Positions 48,901 to 60,204 are shown, counted from the first letter of the stretch. The stretch: DNA of 64,000 nt from Rhyzopertha dominica (GCA_025024175.1 QCXZ01000041.1:33351786-33415785), one strand, 5' to 3'. Numbers and translations: made by a program. Notes: generated by a model from the letters alone, not told the origin.

Positions 48901-51900
48901 TTTAAATCATTACACAGGTTTAAAAAAGACTACACTAGGTTTCCATCCAGGCTTTGCAAAAATATTAATAGCCGACAAACTATTAGGTAAAACATGGCTA
49001 ATCACACGATAGAAGTATACGTATGGTCATTTGTTTGCTTTACATGTTAAAATAAAATGAATTACAAGTTCCGTTAACAATACAAGCAACCATTCAGTTC
49101 AATCGTCTATCAATACCCTTCAGTTCTGGAATAATAAAGAATGATGTAGATATCTACCGTTAAGAAAAAAGATAAAGTTCAACGTTATTGATGATGATGA
49201 CCTACATGTTAGCTGTGTTAGAACCGTTAGCCTTTTTTTAGTAGATACGGTGTCGAAACAAAATAGCAAGCTTGACATAGTTTAATAATGAAGATATGGT
49301 GACAAGGAAATAAGACAGCATGCTAGGACATCGGGTCTATAGGAAGCCTATCCACACGGATAGAGAAATCCCCTGATTAATTTTTTTGTTGTACCTTATG
49401 CCGTGATTCTCACCAAATTTGAAATTTATATCTTTTATAGTTCATGAATAATCTTAAAAAATAGTTTTTTAAAATTCAATTTCAACACCCTATACAGGGT
49501 GTCTCTAAATTCGATGTCATAATTTCTATTGCGTGTTCCTGACGTGAATTTATGACGAAAAGTCTATATAAACATGTGTCCGAAAATGCTTCATTTTTGA
49601 TATACAGAGTGTTGAAGTTAAACAAAAATTATCGAATTTTTTTATTTTTTAGAGAACGGTTTTTTGAAACTACGAATTTTGGCAGAATGTTATAATAGAT
49701 CACGGCTAATAATCCGGCATAAAAGATTTTTTCATATCTTTAACAGAGGCGGCGTAGGGGGAGGGGCAGAAGGATTTTTTCTTTGAAAAAAAGTTGTGTG
49801 TGAAATGTCAAAAAGCTCGTTACTATTTTCAGAAAGAGCAACAAATAAGGTACAAAAAAGGATCTCTTATTGCATTTCGCTAGAACGAACCGTTTTCGAG
49901 AAAATCGAGAAAATACGAATTCCTACAGGTTGGCGCAAATAGACCAAAAATTAACTTTTTTTTCCAAAGAAATTAACGTTTATATNGCAACAACTTTTTG
50001 AAAGTAATTNAACTATATCATTGCAAATGATCAGATATAAGGATTACCTCCATATCTAAACAGTGACGGCAATTTGGGGAGGGGGAGCAAGAAGTCTTTT
50101 TTATAAAAAGACTCCACATTTTTAAATTGTTTCAAAAATTATGAGGATTAGTTAAAAATATTAAAAGAAGAAAAATTTACTTTTTATACTGCTAAGACAA
50201 TCCATTGTTGTAAAATTAAGAAATTGCATTAATTAAAGATTTTTAATAACTCCAAATGCAAGTTGCATATCTAGCTTTAAATAATAATTAGTTTAATTTA
50301 ATTAATTGATTAATTTAATTTCTTTTTTATATTTTACTGGTCTTTATAATTATTGAAACGGTTTTAAAAATGTGGAAACAATCTTCTTGCCCCCTCCAAA
50401 TTACCGCCACTGTTTAGATATGGTGGTAATCATTGTGTTTGACCATTTATCATGATATACTGCGATTAATTCAAAAAAAATATTGCCATATAAACGTTAA
50501 TTTCTTTGGAAAATAAAAAAAGTTAATTTTTGGTCTATTTACGTCAACCTGTAGGAATTCAGGTTTTGTCGATTTTTTCGAAAGCGGTTTGTTCTAGCGA
50601 AATGCAATAAGAGGTCCTTTTTTGTACCTTATTTGTTGCACTTTCTGAAAATAGTGACGAGCTTTTTGACATCTCACCCACAACTTTTTTTTCTGCCCCT
50701 CCCCCTACGCCGCCTCTGTTACAGATATCAAAAAATGTTTTATGCCAGATTATTAGCCGTGATCTACATTCTCCCAAAATTCGTAGATTCAAAAAACCGT
50801 TCTGTAAAAAATAAAAGAAATCGAAATCTTGTTTTTAACTTCAACACTCTGTATATCAAAAATGAAGCATTTTCGGACACATGTTTATATAGACTTTTCG
50901 TCATGATTTCACGTCAGGAATACGCATTAGAAATTATGACATCGAATTTAGAGACACCCTTTTTTGGAAATTTTTGTACTCCAAAAAAGTTTTTAAATTT
51001 GCTTTTTTTATCACCTGTCAAACATTGTCGGTGTATTTCGAGGACATAGTCTCTTTTGGAAGAATCAGAGAAGGAGAGGATCAGTTTATTGCTGACAATC
51101 TACATTTCCATTAAATTTTTCCCTATACTTAAATACCGCAAAACAAACGCCCGCTTGGATACTTCGTTAGCGTTTCGACAAGTTTTCATCGCCGTTTTCT
51201 TATTAACAGTTTCCGAGTAGGAATATTGTGCTATTGTAAAACTTTTAATAAAAGAAGCGGTTGAAATTAAATAGAGAATATAAAAAAGACTATCCAAAAC
51301 AAGTGTCCTTTTATCTTCAGGATTTAAGCATGTGTAAGGTACATTCCTGATTTCTTGGTGCTGTTCAAATGCAGATCCTACAGCAACGATCTGAGATGTT
51401 TTTGTAGCTTTACTACAAGAACTTGCCAGGAACTTGTAATTTGTATAGTTAATCTAGAAAAATCAATACCGATCCAGAAATGTGGACACTTCGCCGCTAA
51501 ATTGATCCATATCTTTTGTAACAATAAAGCTTCAGTCCTGATATGAAAATTAGGAAAAAATTAAAGCGATTTTTAATTTCATTAGCTCAGACGATCTCTG
51601 TACGGGGTGTAATGGCATTCGTAGCGAAGATTAAAGCTTAAAAATGAGCTGGACTTTTTTGTCGAGCAGAAAGTTAGCTTTTGATGTAGCCAGTGTCGGC
51701 AACCTTTTGAAGCTAATAGATGCAACGAAACAAGTTTTAAACCAGTGTAATTTAGAAATCTGGGGAAAAATTGGAATATTATAGGATATTTGAACTTACA
51801 AGTAATTCTAAAAATAGTGTGGAATAGTGCTCAACTTTAAAATTTGTCGGGATAGAATTTTAAAAAATACACACGCAAGAAAAAGTTAAGTATTAAAGAA

Positions 51901-54900
51901 ATATTTTACGGTGGTTTGGAATATCTTCACGTAGACACTCTAAACGTTGATAAGACATGGCTGTGAAAAACATCTATAAGAACAATAAGATGGTGAATAA
52001 GTACCGTTATCGGTTGATAACTTTGTGAGGTGGTTATTGACCATAGATTACTAATGGTTATAATGGTTTAGAGAGTTTGTCTATAAAGGCGAATAAATTT
52101 GTTTTTTAATGAAGATTTTCACGTCTCCTAACAAGAAGATTATGAATTATGTTTATGATATTGTGGAGTGCCCGTTGGTTCAGACTATCCCATTTATCAG
52201 TTGCGAAAATGTTTTCATTGGTAATGGATTATGTACTGCATGCCACACTGCCCTTTCTAACTGATCTCAATTCAATCACGTTTGGAGGGTCTGATGCCCT
52301 GCTGTGAAGCTGAAGTATGCAGGTTTATGCAAAACAAATAAATATTGTGCCCTGCTGCTCTATACTATTATTGAACAACGACTGACAACAAATTAATGTA
52401 ATGTTGTGTCTAATTTCATGAGAAAACTATAACCGAATTGCTTGCTCTGTATATATACAATAAATGAAATTAAAGCTTTATAGAAATATACAAACCAGTA
52501 GGTCTTCATAGTCCCTTTTCCTTTGATTTGAATCTCGCCCCGTTCAAAGACCCTGTAGGTGCAGGGCAGCAGTTCCCTTGTTGATTGTGATATATGAACT
52601 TTCATCGCTTCACTAGTTGATTCCATACGGGATGCCGTATTTACGCTGTCTCCGAACAGGCAGTAGCGAGGCATTTTAAGTCCAACTATCCCAGCAACCA
52701 CCGCTCCAGAGTGAACGCCTACTCGTATCCTAAGGTGCTGTCCTGCAAAGTGGAAGTTGGTGTAAGTTGAGCATTATGATTCAGAATTTGTTGGAATTTG
52801 GCATAATTGAGCAAATCGCTGCAATTATCATTTAATTCAGTTATAAGCTTGAATGGATCCTAGAAATATATATAGAGATCCTAGAATATGACACACGTGA
52901 TGTAACTTGTAACACTTGCGAACCATAAAAAGTATTGCGAAAAAATGAATACAATTGAAGACGGAGAGCAGAAATAAGCTTTTCAACCTTAGATAAGAAG
53001 GAAAAGAATGCAGCCCCATTGTCTGATTTGGATCATGTTGATGTGGGAATTGTACGTCGTTTTATAAAGAATTTTTAATTAACGGAGAATATATCGGTCG
53101 GGTTTGAGACGATGTGACGGTTGGATGTGCGAGGGATGGATTCTCTGCTTGCATTCTCACATTGTTATTTGTATGAAAGATTAACAAAAACAAAAATGTA
53201 TATATTGCTTAACCGTGTAGTCGTGGACATGTGTTTTGTTTTTTGTTAGTGATTTTGATAGATTGGTGTGCCTGTATATAAATAGACCACACACAAGGAA
53301 GCACAGGGCCTGTCCGACACAGGATGAAGCAAGTAACACAAGGAATCAAAGCCAGATAACAAATGGCAAAATCGTTGACAAACATAATAATTATTACGCA
53401 TGCCGCATATGCATGAGCAGTCTTTTTTCTGTGTTACCAAGTCAACAGTAAATAAAATAAACACGGAAAAGTTATACTAACTTTAGTCCACAATGTCATA
53501 AAACTGCTGACAAGTATAAGCCGCCCATACCCAAGCTAGAAAAGGCCTGGAAATGCATACAAAACAGACTCCGAAGTATATGGGTAGTGAAATCTTAAAG
53601 GAAACNGAGCTTAACTTTGCATCCCAGGAAAACAATGGAACCGGAATTTTTTAAAACAGGTCAACTGCTGCAGCTATAGGTCACTGGCCTCTTTGTATGA
53701 GGAAAGGACTGTGCAAATGAAAGACATTTAATAGTTACTTTGTAAATTTCTTTTTCACCCATTCAAGCGCTACTATAAATCACTAAATAAGAGAAGCATA
53801 AATATACTAGCAAAAGCTTATGTACTAATCAGAATGGTTAACCAACAACCAACACATACAATCCTCGTCTTTTAGACAATAAATACGCCAGTGGCCCTTA
53901 TTAGGTGTCGCGTTGAACATTCACATCACAAAAACCGTACAAGATAATTAAGTAGAAAAGATGATATTAGGCAAAATATATGGAAGTTCAAGCGTAGCTT
54001 GGAAGAAACTGTTCAAAAACTATATACAATATAAAACTCCATGGAAAAGGCCAATATAATTCCAGCACTTTTAAACGACTTCACACAAGAAGGTTTTACG
54101 AGATGAGAAGAATCTTGAATTCCAGCGAGCAAAAGGATTAGCGCATACGAAATCACACAAAGAAGCATCTTCATCATCACGAAAGAGCAATCTAAGCAGT
54201 AATTGCAAACTTGCTAAATAGAGGTCTTACAGCAGCTCATATAAAAAGGAAGAATAATGCAGCCGAGCTAAGCCAACATTAAACACAGAAACATTTCAGG
54301 AAAGTATTCACTGGTCGGCTAGTAAACTTTTCCACTTCAGTCCTCAGATTCCCGTAACATGCGCAACGTGGGAGCTTCCTAGCAACAAGCTTGTCACCTC
54401 TCCACTCAGCATAGACGACAAGTATACCAGGGAGCGGCAGAAATGCCTACGGTACGCTGGTTTAATCAATCAATCAATCAAATGAGGAATGAGATATCCT
54501 ACAGGTGAATTCATAAAAAAATTGTGGACAATAATAATTAAAAAGGTCGTAATGAGAACCTTTCAAAATTTATAAGAGAATGGGATTTCGATGTGTTGGA
54601 CGAAGACAAACCGTAAGATTTTTATGAAAAGATCAGATATTGAACAACAATGGTTTAATTATTTAAGAAATATTACCGAATAGCTGAAGTGATCAGAGGA
54701 AAAATCCCAACTCGAATTGCGGATTTTAAAAGATTTATCGGAGTCCGTGCAGAACACATACTGTTAACGCTCGTTTAGATAGATATCAGCTTAAATAGTT
54801 TCGCAGTTACTAGACCATTTAGGTAAAATGAATCCTCGTTTTTCTAATAAACACACCAACTGGCGTTTGAGTTCTAAGGCCTCTTGCACTGAATCAACGC

Positions 54901-57900
54901 CATCTACTACGTCATCCACGTAGGTTTGCTGTGCAAGAGCGGAGGCTGCGGGAGGAAAATTATGGCTCTCGTCGGATATTAGCTGTAGTATAACTCTCTG
55001 AGCCAAATATGCACTGTAGTTGATACCAGTTACAGTAGTTCTTTGGCATTCTTGTACTGAGTTTATTTGAATTTATTTAAAATATGCGTTGATACTTTTG
55101 GTCATTGGGATGTATATCAATACAGCGATACATCTTCTTGATATCAACACAAAAAGCTACAGAAAATAATCGGAAGTTCATAACCATGTCTGGTTATTCT
55201 CGCTGAAGCTTAGGTCTTGTGATAAGACCGACCACTAAGAGACAAACCACTAGAATCCTTGAAGGAGGCGGCGAAGACAACTCGTACTTTTGTAGTTGAG
55301 CTAAAGGACTTAACGACCGCGTGATGTGAAATAATGTAAGACTGTGGCTTGGTACATAATTTTATATGGATTATTCTTGCATAAATGAGTGATATGCTTC
55401 GCTAAGTTGGGGGTTTCGCGCCATACCCGGCTTCAGATTTTGTAGGCGTCGGAGTGCATGATCTCTGGTTCTATCGACTTTTGGGAAATTCTTTTTAAAT
55501 CAAAGAGATATTTCCCGAATGGTCACGATTATGCGTGTTTTGAAAATGAGGTTCACACAGAAGATCTTCGGGGTTTCGCTGTTTGGGGGTGGATAATTCC
55601 TCACTTCCCAAAAGCGGAGCATGAGCGGTTCTGTCATCCCAACATGACAACAAAGATTCGGTTCACCTTTGACTAATAAGGTTCGGAATTGCAGATTATG
55701 CTACTGTAAAGGTCCGCTCCTAGCAGATAATCTATAGGATCCTTCCGGTGAAATGTTTTATCTGCTAAGTTAAGATGAGAAAAGCTATCATATATTGTAA
55801 TAGAAACATTTACACTTGGAAGTTCGTTTGATATTTGTGTCAGAACGACAGCTTCGCACCGTGGTGATTCTGGCGTATAGCATGATTGGATCCAACACGA
55901 AATTATACCTTTCACTTGCACAGCTCGACTATATCCTATTCCGGATATACTTGAAGTATTTTTGCGCCTCGGTAGTCCTAATCTTTGGGCACATAAGCCA
56001 GTGTGCATGAGACTTACGATTCTGGATCAATAACTAGACGAATAAGCTCCGATTCACCAGAATATGTTTGTACTAAGGCCTGAGCTGCTTTTAGCAGGAC
56101 AGTGAGAATTAGTGTAATCTGAGTTTGTAACTGCTTGGCTGTATGGATGGAGCGCAGCTGGAATTAGATGGCGTTGATGTGTGTATAAGTTCTTGAACGA
56201 ATACGAATAGCAGCGTATGGTGGTTTGAACTTCAGCAGCGTCTGCATGTCGACTGCGAGTTACAGGATGAAACAGTGTAGTTTCTGAGGCAATAGAAGCA
56301 CCGCATCAGTGTTCTAACAGTATCGTGATGTTGAATTTCGTTTAAGCTGAGAGATCGAGGACACTGTGGTAACTTGTGAGCATTTGAGTACAGTGGGCAC
56401 TTCATAGCAACCTTCTGAGGTGTATTAGTATTATTCGCAGACGAAAACGATGATCTAGTGGACATGGCTAATTTTGGTGTTTTGTTGTAACTTTAACTTC
56501 TGTCTTGTTTGACTGGCGTGAGAGTTCTAAGACATTACATATTGATTGAAGAAACGTAGTAAGACGCTCGAAAGTGGGTACCTCGACAGCCGAGAATTCA
56601 GCTTCAAATAGTTTGCGAGTGTTGCTGCCTAAGCGTCTTAAACTAGTGTGGAATAAAATAAAATCATCTAGACTATTTACCCTTAAAGATTTGATATCCT
56701 TAATGCTATATAGGAACACCTCTAAAAAACATGAAGTGCTTCCGATGGAAGATAACGAAATGCTGTGATCTTGTTCAAGTAATGAGAGGCGAACAAACGC
56801 CTGTTTTGGTAGCGGTTGAATAATGCGTCATGGGCGATTAGATAGTTGTCGTTTGACATATGTAAATCGTCGATTAACGTTAAAGGTTCTCCTTGGAGAA
56901 AAGACCGTCATTTCGATTGATAAGTGAATTGCCACGAAACGGATTTATTTGTATTTTTGGTAGCTTAGCTTTGGTGATTTCTGAAGTTGTTGAAAGCGCA
57001 GGTGTATCCGAGTATTCGTCTTTTTAAGAAAATGTGTGGTAGCAGCCTTGATTGAATAGTATCTTTGGTCAAACGCTCGCGTGGATTGTGCGGTTTTAAC
57101 TTTCTTCTCGTGCGAGTTGGGTCGATAAAAAAATTTCATCCTGAATCCTGTCAAATGTTTGGTAGATTTTTGAGTAACGTGCTCCGAATTGTGGCCATGT
57201 TTCAGCAATGATAGATTTAGACACTTCAAATAGTGTTTGGCGACGTGATAAATACTTAGTATTTTCGACTGGTGCGGTTAATTTTTCTTGCGACATTGAA
57301 AGAGAATCGTAATGTGCAAGCAAAATCGGAAGCGAATTCTAGTATTGTAAATAGGTAAGTAGAAATAACGTGAACATGGGGAACAAAGAAAAACTGATAT
57401 CGAAGGGTCGACGTATACAATTTCACCTTGATGAAACAATAAGCGGTATGTTCTGAATATGGGGACTCCGGCTCGAAACGACCAAAATGTTGTTTAATAA
57501 TACAGCAAGCGCGGCAACTGCAAAGGGTAGGTACTTACGGTTGAAGGTCCTGCTACCCGTTGTGTTGTTGGTGGGTCCCACACATTAGCTTGAATTTGGA
57601 GGTTTCGCACGATAAAATCTTATTCTGCCCGCGCTCGTTCAACTCGTCTGTTGCTACTTATCGGTCTGGGAGTGGGGAATTGCATTGCCGCGGGTGCCCC
57701 CAAAAAGGGCGAAAATTTAAAGGAACCGAACAACGCAAATCTGTTTCTGAGCGTCAAGGACTGATAATTGTAAATTCAGGTAACGGAAACGGACAAAACG
57801 AACAATTGTAATTAAATCTCAAAGCAGGCCCACCGATTGCCATAATGAAATGAATTGCGAGATTGTAAGATATGTGTTCCAGAGAAATTAATTCTAAATT

Positions 57901-58713
57901 TGCCACCGCGGAGTGTTTTAGTCATTGATAATGCATAATACTGAATGTCATGGTGTACAGGGTGAGCAAATAAGAGAGGTGGCCGGTCATATCACATAAA
58001 CCAGTAGCCCTAGAGCTTTGAGGTAAAAAATTTCTTAACTAAAGTAGCCAAGACAAATTGCTGGAAAAGATTTTCGAGTTTGTAAAGTGACCGCTAAAGG
58101 GCGCTGTGGCACCGCCAGATTACAAAATTAATGTTTGTGTCATTTTTAGCCTAATAAATTTCTGCGGTATTAAACATATTAAGATTGCTTGGACTAAAAT
58201 ATATCATTTTCGTTAAATGTAAAATAAAGGAGTGAGGAGGGGTGAATATTGATATAGAATATCGCTAATATAAAAAGCAATTTTAAGTGTCAGAACATGG
58301 TTTATGTGTTGACCGCAAGAGGGCGTTTTCTGAAGTTACTACCTAAATATCGATTTTTCTCGGAATTTTTAAATGCAAAGATATAAGGCTATTTACTTCA
58401 TTAAAAAAACAATAAAATATACACTAAAATGGTGAAAACCGCACCATGGTACTATTTGGTCGAGTGCCTCAGTTTCAAAAATGAAGACGTGTTAGTTACT
58501 TTCACGCAATTAAAACTTCCAATAAAGAAACAAATTTTAGGACTATTTGACCATGATACACATAATCTGTAATTGGGTACCTGTTGATGGGTCCTTGAGG
58601 TCCGTAATAGCATCCACCATATCGAGCGCCATATCGCACACCCTCTCAGCGTGGTTTCCTTCCTTTTCCGGGGCGCCGGAAACCACCATGTAGGCGTCTC
58701 CGATAGTCTCCAC
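36524..58713 (-). CDS. Atypical soluble guanylate cyclase (Gyc88E / beta-3-like), 3' part
   Basis: Converts GTP to cGMP; atypical insect soluble cyclases act in signalling, with oxygen sensing reported for Gyc88E. Four exons join in phase on the minus strand: 58713-58581, 52742-52496, 48307-48084 and 36975-36524, giving 351 residues. Upstream exons (haem-NO-binding, coiled-coil and the start of the catalytic domain) lie beyond the right edge. The visible catalytic part has [36 protein letters not shown] and [19 protein letters not shown]; the glutamate of VETIGD and the cysteine of YCLFGD are the guanine-recognising residues, so GTP specificity is expected. About 225 residues of serine/proline-rich tail follow. 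Introns are large (11.1, 4.2 and 5.8 kb) and packed with transposon relics. Confidence 0.88.
37292..38190 (+). mobile_element. Asymmetric-terminus element, copy 1 (Helentron-like?)
   Basis: About 0.9 kb shared in inverted orientation with 41717-42570. One end starts TACTTCCACATCCAAT and at once forms a short hairpin with GGATGGGAAGTA. The same 16-mer is inverted near the other end (ATTGGATGTGGAAGTA, about 38151), but there the element runs 25-30 bp farther, to GCAGCGGTTTTTAA. Such asymmetric inverted repeats are reported for Helitron2/Helentron elements; assignment here is inference. It also carries a CACAGACACACAGACA-like stretch common in arthropod repeats. No coding capacity. Confidence 0.6.
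38080..38562 (+). repeat. Tandem duplication of 242 bp
   Basis: The segment starting ACAAAATGCTCAAAATGTG at 38080 is repeated at 38322 with no difference that I can see, ending TTTGATAGG at 38320 and 38562. The unit spans the right end of the asymmetric element plus about 130 bp of flank, so it arose after that insertion. It is either a very recent duplication or an assembly artefact. Confidence 0.85.
38563..40076 (-). other. Guanylate cyclase intron, mostly unassigned
   Basis: No clear element ends. It may include 3' pol sequence of the gypsy relic that begins to the right, too decayed for me to read. A GC-richer patch near 38720-38810 is unexplained. Confidence 0.4.
40077..41190 (-). pseudogene. 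Ty3/gypsy pol relic (protease and reverse transcriptase)
   Basis: On the minus strand, 41190-40927 carries a protease start, [18 protein letters not shown], where the usual DTGA is altered to DAGT. Then 40668-40261 has [20 protein letters not shown] and [18 protein letters not shown], the gypsy-type N-terminus of reverse transcriptase. Then 40292-40077 has PCIDDAL and [17 protein letters not shown]. Frames are broken between blocks. It is a different lineage from the CsRn1 element at 17620. Confidence 0.8.
41250..43263 (-). mobile_element. Mariner-family element split by another insertion
   Basis: Ends are CAAGGTGACAATTGGGAACC at 41250 and, inverted, CAGGGTGAGACCCGGGAACC at 43263, both flanked by TA. 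The minus-strand transposase relic reads [15 protein letters not shown] and [19 protein letters not shown] from 42906 down, then KPLHS-type sequence to about 42575. It resumes after the nested element with [19 protein letters not shown] at 41640-41412. The catalytic SDEA and QQD blocks are recognisable. Stops and a lost third catalytic aspartate show that it is dead. Confidence 0.82.
41717..42570 (-). mobile_element. Asymmetric-terminus element, copy 2
   Basis: Reverse-complement relative of 37292-38190, inserted inside the mariner transposase between its SYFY and downstream blocks. Because the interrupted sequence is recognisable protein code, the element limits are well fixed: the TACTTCCACATCC end at 42570 and the GCGGTTTTTTAA end near 41717. 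Confidence 0.75.
43268..43697. repeat. Inverted repeat, probable Penelope-like terminal sequences
   Basis: Arms of about 65 bp (43268-43333 and 43634-43697) are inverted near-copies containing GGTCTTCTAAATAAAACTCC and a CTTT.GGAGATCAT.TGTCTCC palindrome-like motif, 300 bp apart. Similar phrases occur at the ends of Penelope-like elements as I remember them. The Penelope relic at 46597-47600 lies 3 kb away and may not be connected. Confidence 0.5.
43698..45287. other. Guanylate cyclase intron with an unrecognised open frame
   Basis: A plus-strand open frame of 124 codons (43898-44272, [12 protein letters not shown]...) lies antisense to the cyclase gene. It has no domain or repeat that I recognise and no transcript support, and is probably chance. 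The stretch just before 45288 would be the 5' LTR of the relic that follows, but I could not match it to another LTR. Confidence 0.35.
45288..45960 (+). pseudogene. CsRn1-type retrotransposon relic (primer site and gag)
   Basis: TGGTGACCTCGATGTGAT at 45290-45307 is the tRNA-Trp primer site with two changes. About 100 bp later a plus-strand frame reads [12 protein letters not shown] and [19 protein letters not shown], matching the gag of the element at 17620 ([20 protein letters not shown]). Frame breaks follow and the rest of gag and pol is not readable. Confidence 0.75.
46255..46590 (+). repeat. Probable LTR-retrotransposon 3' fragment, copy 2
   Basis: Relative of 26165-26470, in the same orientation, with the best conserved part from about 46430 (GTGATTGGATACCA). 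It follows the CsRn1-type relic, so it may be that relic's 3' end, but no matching 5' LTR is seen. Confidence 0.4.
46597..47600 (-). pseudogene. Penelope-like retroelement relic (reverse transcriptase and GIY-YIG endonuclease)
   Basis: Minus strand. Reverse transcriptase pieces from about 47560: [20 protein letters not shown] (motif A region), [20 protein letters not shown], then [14 protein letters not shown], where the usual YVDDT has lost its first catalytic aspartate. DIKFTMEIE follows. At 46836-46597 is a GIY-YIG nuclease: [35 protein letters not shown]. Order and the WPHG motif are diagnostic of Penelope-like elements. The reverse transcriptase frame is broken; the endonuclease piece is still open. 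Confidence 0.85.
48084..48307 (-). CDS. Guanylate cyclase, post-catalytic exon
   Basis: Acceptor TTTTCACGTAG, donor GTAAGA, phase 2 to phase 1. It starts by completing the tryptophan codon of TYW, then [51 protein letters not shown]. It is probably a flexible regulatory tail. The splice phases on both sides fit. Confidence 0.8.
48308..49494 (-). other. Guanylate cyclase intron, unremarkable
   Basis: AT-rich; no element or frame recognised. Confidence 0.45.
49495..50960. mobile_element. Large fold-back element with arms of about 665 bp
   Basis: It starts CAGGGTGTCTCTAAATTC after TATA and ends GAATTTAGAGACACCCT. The arms (about 49495-50160 and 50336-50960) are imperfect reverse complements, and the loop is about 175 bp. 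No transposase. The outer 120 bp of each arm is recognisably related to the terminal repeat of the DD41D element at 60205: CAGGGTGTC, GATGTCAT, TTCCTGA, TATAAAC and TGTCC in the same order and spacing. It is therefore likely a non-autonomous relative. Confidence 0.8.
50961..52495 (-). other. Guanylate cyclase intron, unremarkable
   Basis: Several short open frames (for example 51100-51297 and 51355-51546) without recognisable domains. No repeat ends found. Confidence 0.45.
52496..52742 (-). CDS. Guanylate cyclase, catalytic-domain C-terminal exon
   Basis: Acceptor CACTTTGCAG, donor GTTTGT (a weak site), phase 1 to phase 2. It carries the class III cyclase signature around [19 protein letters not shown] and ends GKGTMKTYW. 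The asparagine and arginine of NTASR that contact ribose and phosphate are present. Confidence 0.92.
52743..54700 (-). other. Guanylate cyclase intron, unassigned
   Basis: No confident gene. The part from about 53460 to 54500 is less AT-rich than typical intron and may be decayed retroelement sequence, perhaps the missing 3' part of the BEL/Pao relic to its right, but I could not read integrase or RNase H motifs. A short (AATC)n run is at about 54464. Confidence 0.35.
54791..57490 (-). pseudogene. BEL/Pao LTR-retrotransposon relic
   Basis: Minus strand, in order. A primer-site-like sequence TGGTCGTTTCGAGCCGG starts at 57484. The gag N-terminus is at 57323-57096. Gag continues at 56719-56468 ([20 protein letters not shown]). 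Zinc knuckles of BEL type are at 56465-56232 ([27 protein letters not shown]). A protease/linker is at 56008-55673 ([27 protein letters not shown]). Reverse transcriptase pieces run at about 55220-54791 ([18 protein letters not shown], then [16 protein letters not shown] and [10 protein letters not shown]). Frames are broken between blocks; YVDD is intact. No integrase found, and LTR limits are not defined. Confidence 0.85.
57491..58580 (-). other. Guanylate cyclase intron; possible BEL/Pao LTR then unassigned
   Basis: Immediately upstream (minus sense) of the primer site should lie the 5' LTR of the BEL/Pao relic, about 57490-57850, but no second LTR was found to prove it. The remainder shows nothing recognisable. 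Confidence 0.35.
58581..58713 (-). CDS. Guanylate cyclase, catalytic-domain exon
   Basis: Acceptor TTTTGCGACGCCAG, donor GTACCC, phase 0 to phase 1. It encodes [19 protein letters not shown], then [20 protein letters not shown], with the guanine-binding glutamate. No earlier exon was found between here and 64000. Confidence 0.92.
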
Positions 58714-59235
58714 CTGGCGTCGCAAAACACAAAGATCTCCCAGGTAATCCCTGTTTCGCATCACGCAACCCTATTCACCAACACACACAGGAAACAAAAG
58801 AGGGGGTGCCCGGAAACTAAATTATAAACAACACACATCTGTGGTTAGTCGTGCTAATCATATCTGTGAACACAAACTTTTGCATGCAGGTTAATTGACA
58901 CTGATGAAGGCAATAAACGAATATGAGTAAAGCGTATTGTTATTTTAGGGTATTAATGAAGCTTCGCAATTCAAATTGTATCAGTATTTGTGATTGGATA
59001 ATTTGGATAACTTTACTGGACTAGAAGTTGTTTATGAAAATAAAACGGTTATGTTTACTGTTTATATTGTATTTTTGGTATAGGTACTCGTATCATTTGT
59101 TTCTGCTTTATATAACGATTTAAAGCAGCACAGACGAAATAAAGTAATTGGTAGAAATTGCCCAGATACGCATTACCGTCTGGCACGCTTATTTTTTAAA
59201 CATCATTGGAAATGGCATACTAGCGGTGGACGGTA
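58714..59235 (-). other. Guanylate cyclase intron, no feature seen
   Basis: AT-rich intron upstream of the first visible cyclase exon. Confidence 0.45.
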
Positions 59236-60170
59236 TAATAATAATAATAATAATATAGTTTATTTATCGTACAAATTTACATAGGTACAGGAAAAAAAGC
59301 CAGAAAATCAGCCACAGACTGTTTTTTACCTAATTTACCTAATTTATCACAACAATGTAGATAAATTAATAAAGGTATAGCTCTTTAACCAGATATAATT
59401 ATTTGTACACATGTAAGCATAAATCATATATCAAAGCAATCCACAGTGCAGAACAAAAAATAAATTAAAAAATATAAAAAATAAATGAAAAATAAACATA
59501 TATTCACATAATTAGTTCACGTGACCTAATCATTCTAGCAAATCTGAACCTAATACTTGACAAGCTAAGTGAATGACGTTATTTAGGAATGAAATTGTAA
59601 AGTTTGTATGTCTGGTAAGAAAAACTCTTTTTAAAGGATTTAGCCAGCCAATATCACTCAAAATTGAGGTTATATGGGTATAGAATAGGAGCTTATGTGA
59701 ATACCGCACGCAACTGTTTTGCACTTTCTAAATTTTATTTACTTCCGTCAGTATCACAGTATCACAATAATTGAGCCCAGAGAGAACTAGCGAGTCACAC
59801 AGCTTTAGTTTTGCACCAGTTGACAGATCATTTTTTAGCTGATTTAGGTTTTCAAGATTCATATATGCAGTAGAACAGTTGTTGATACATGAGTCGCATA
59901 CCTTAACTCTCCATTCATTACAACCCCAGATTCCTCAATTCCTCACTGAAGGGGATGGTCCAGAAAAAGATACAAATCACCGCCTGCAGAACTGTCGTTA
60001 AAGGTAATTGCATTTGTTTTCGCTGCATTAAGTTTCAGTCCATTGGTTTTAATCCAGTGACGAATCGATTTAAGATCTTCGTTAATCATACCGAAAGCTT
60101 GTTTTCTTTCCTGGTAGTCAAAACTAAGCATAATCTGTACATAATCCGCATGCTAGTGAACTTTACAGTG
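59236..60170 (-). pseudogene. Non-LTR retrotransposon (LINE) 3' fragment
   Basis: Minus strand. Near 60145 a degraded catalytic box reads HADYVQI where YADDVQ is usual. Then FGMINEDLKSIRHWIKTNGL and LNAAKTNAITF (60131-59943) follow, the standard segment after motif C in Jockey/CR1-type reverse transcriptases. Then QNSCVRYSHKLLFYTHI (59724-59530), a C-terminal signature. The 3' end carries GTACGATAAATAAACTATATTATT and an (ATT)n tail at 59236-59260. Strongly 5'-truncated. The DD41D element lies 35 bp beyond its recognisable 5' end. Confidence 0.8.
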
Positions 60171-60204
60171 CACCCAAATCGGGAATGAAAATGTTAAATG
60201 TATA

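Noticed and set aside
53236..53464. Overlapping open frames on both strands
   Set aside because: Both strands open over the same 220 bp with no domain; neither is supported.
57560..57811. 83-codon plus-strand frame near the BEL/Pao primer site
   Set aside because: It lies in the probable LTR or leader of the relic, antisense, with no motif.
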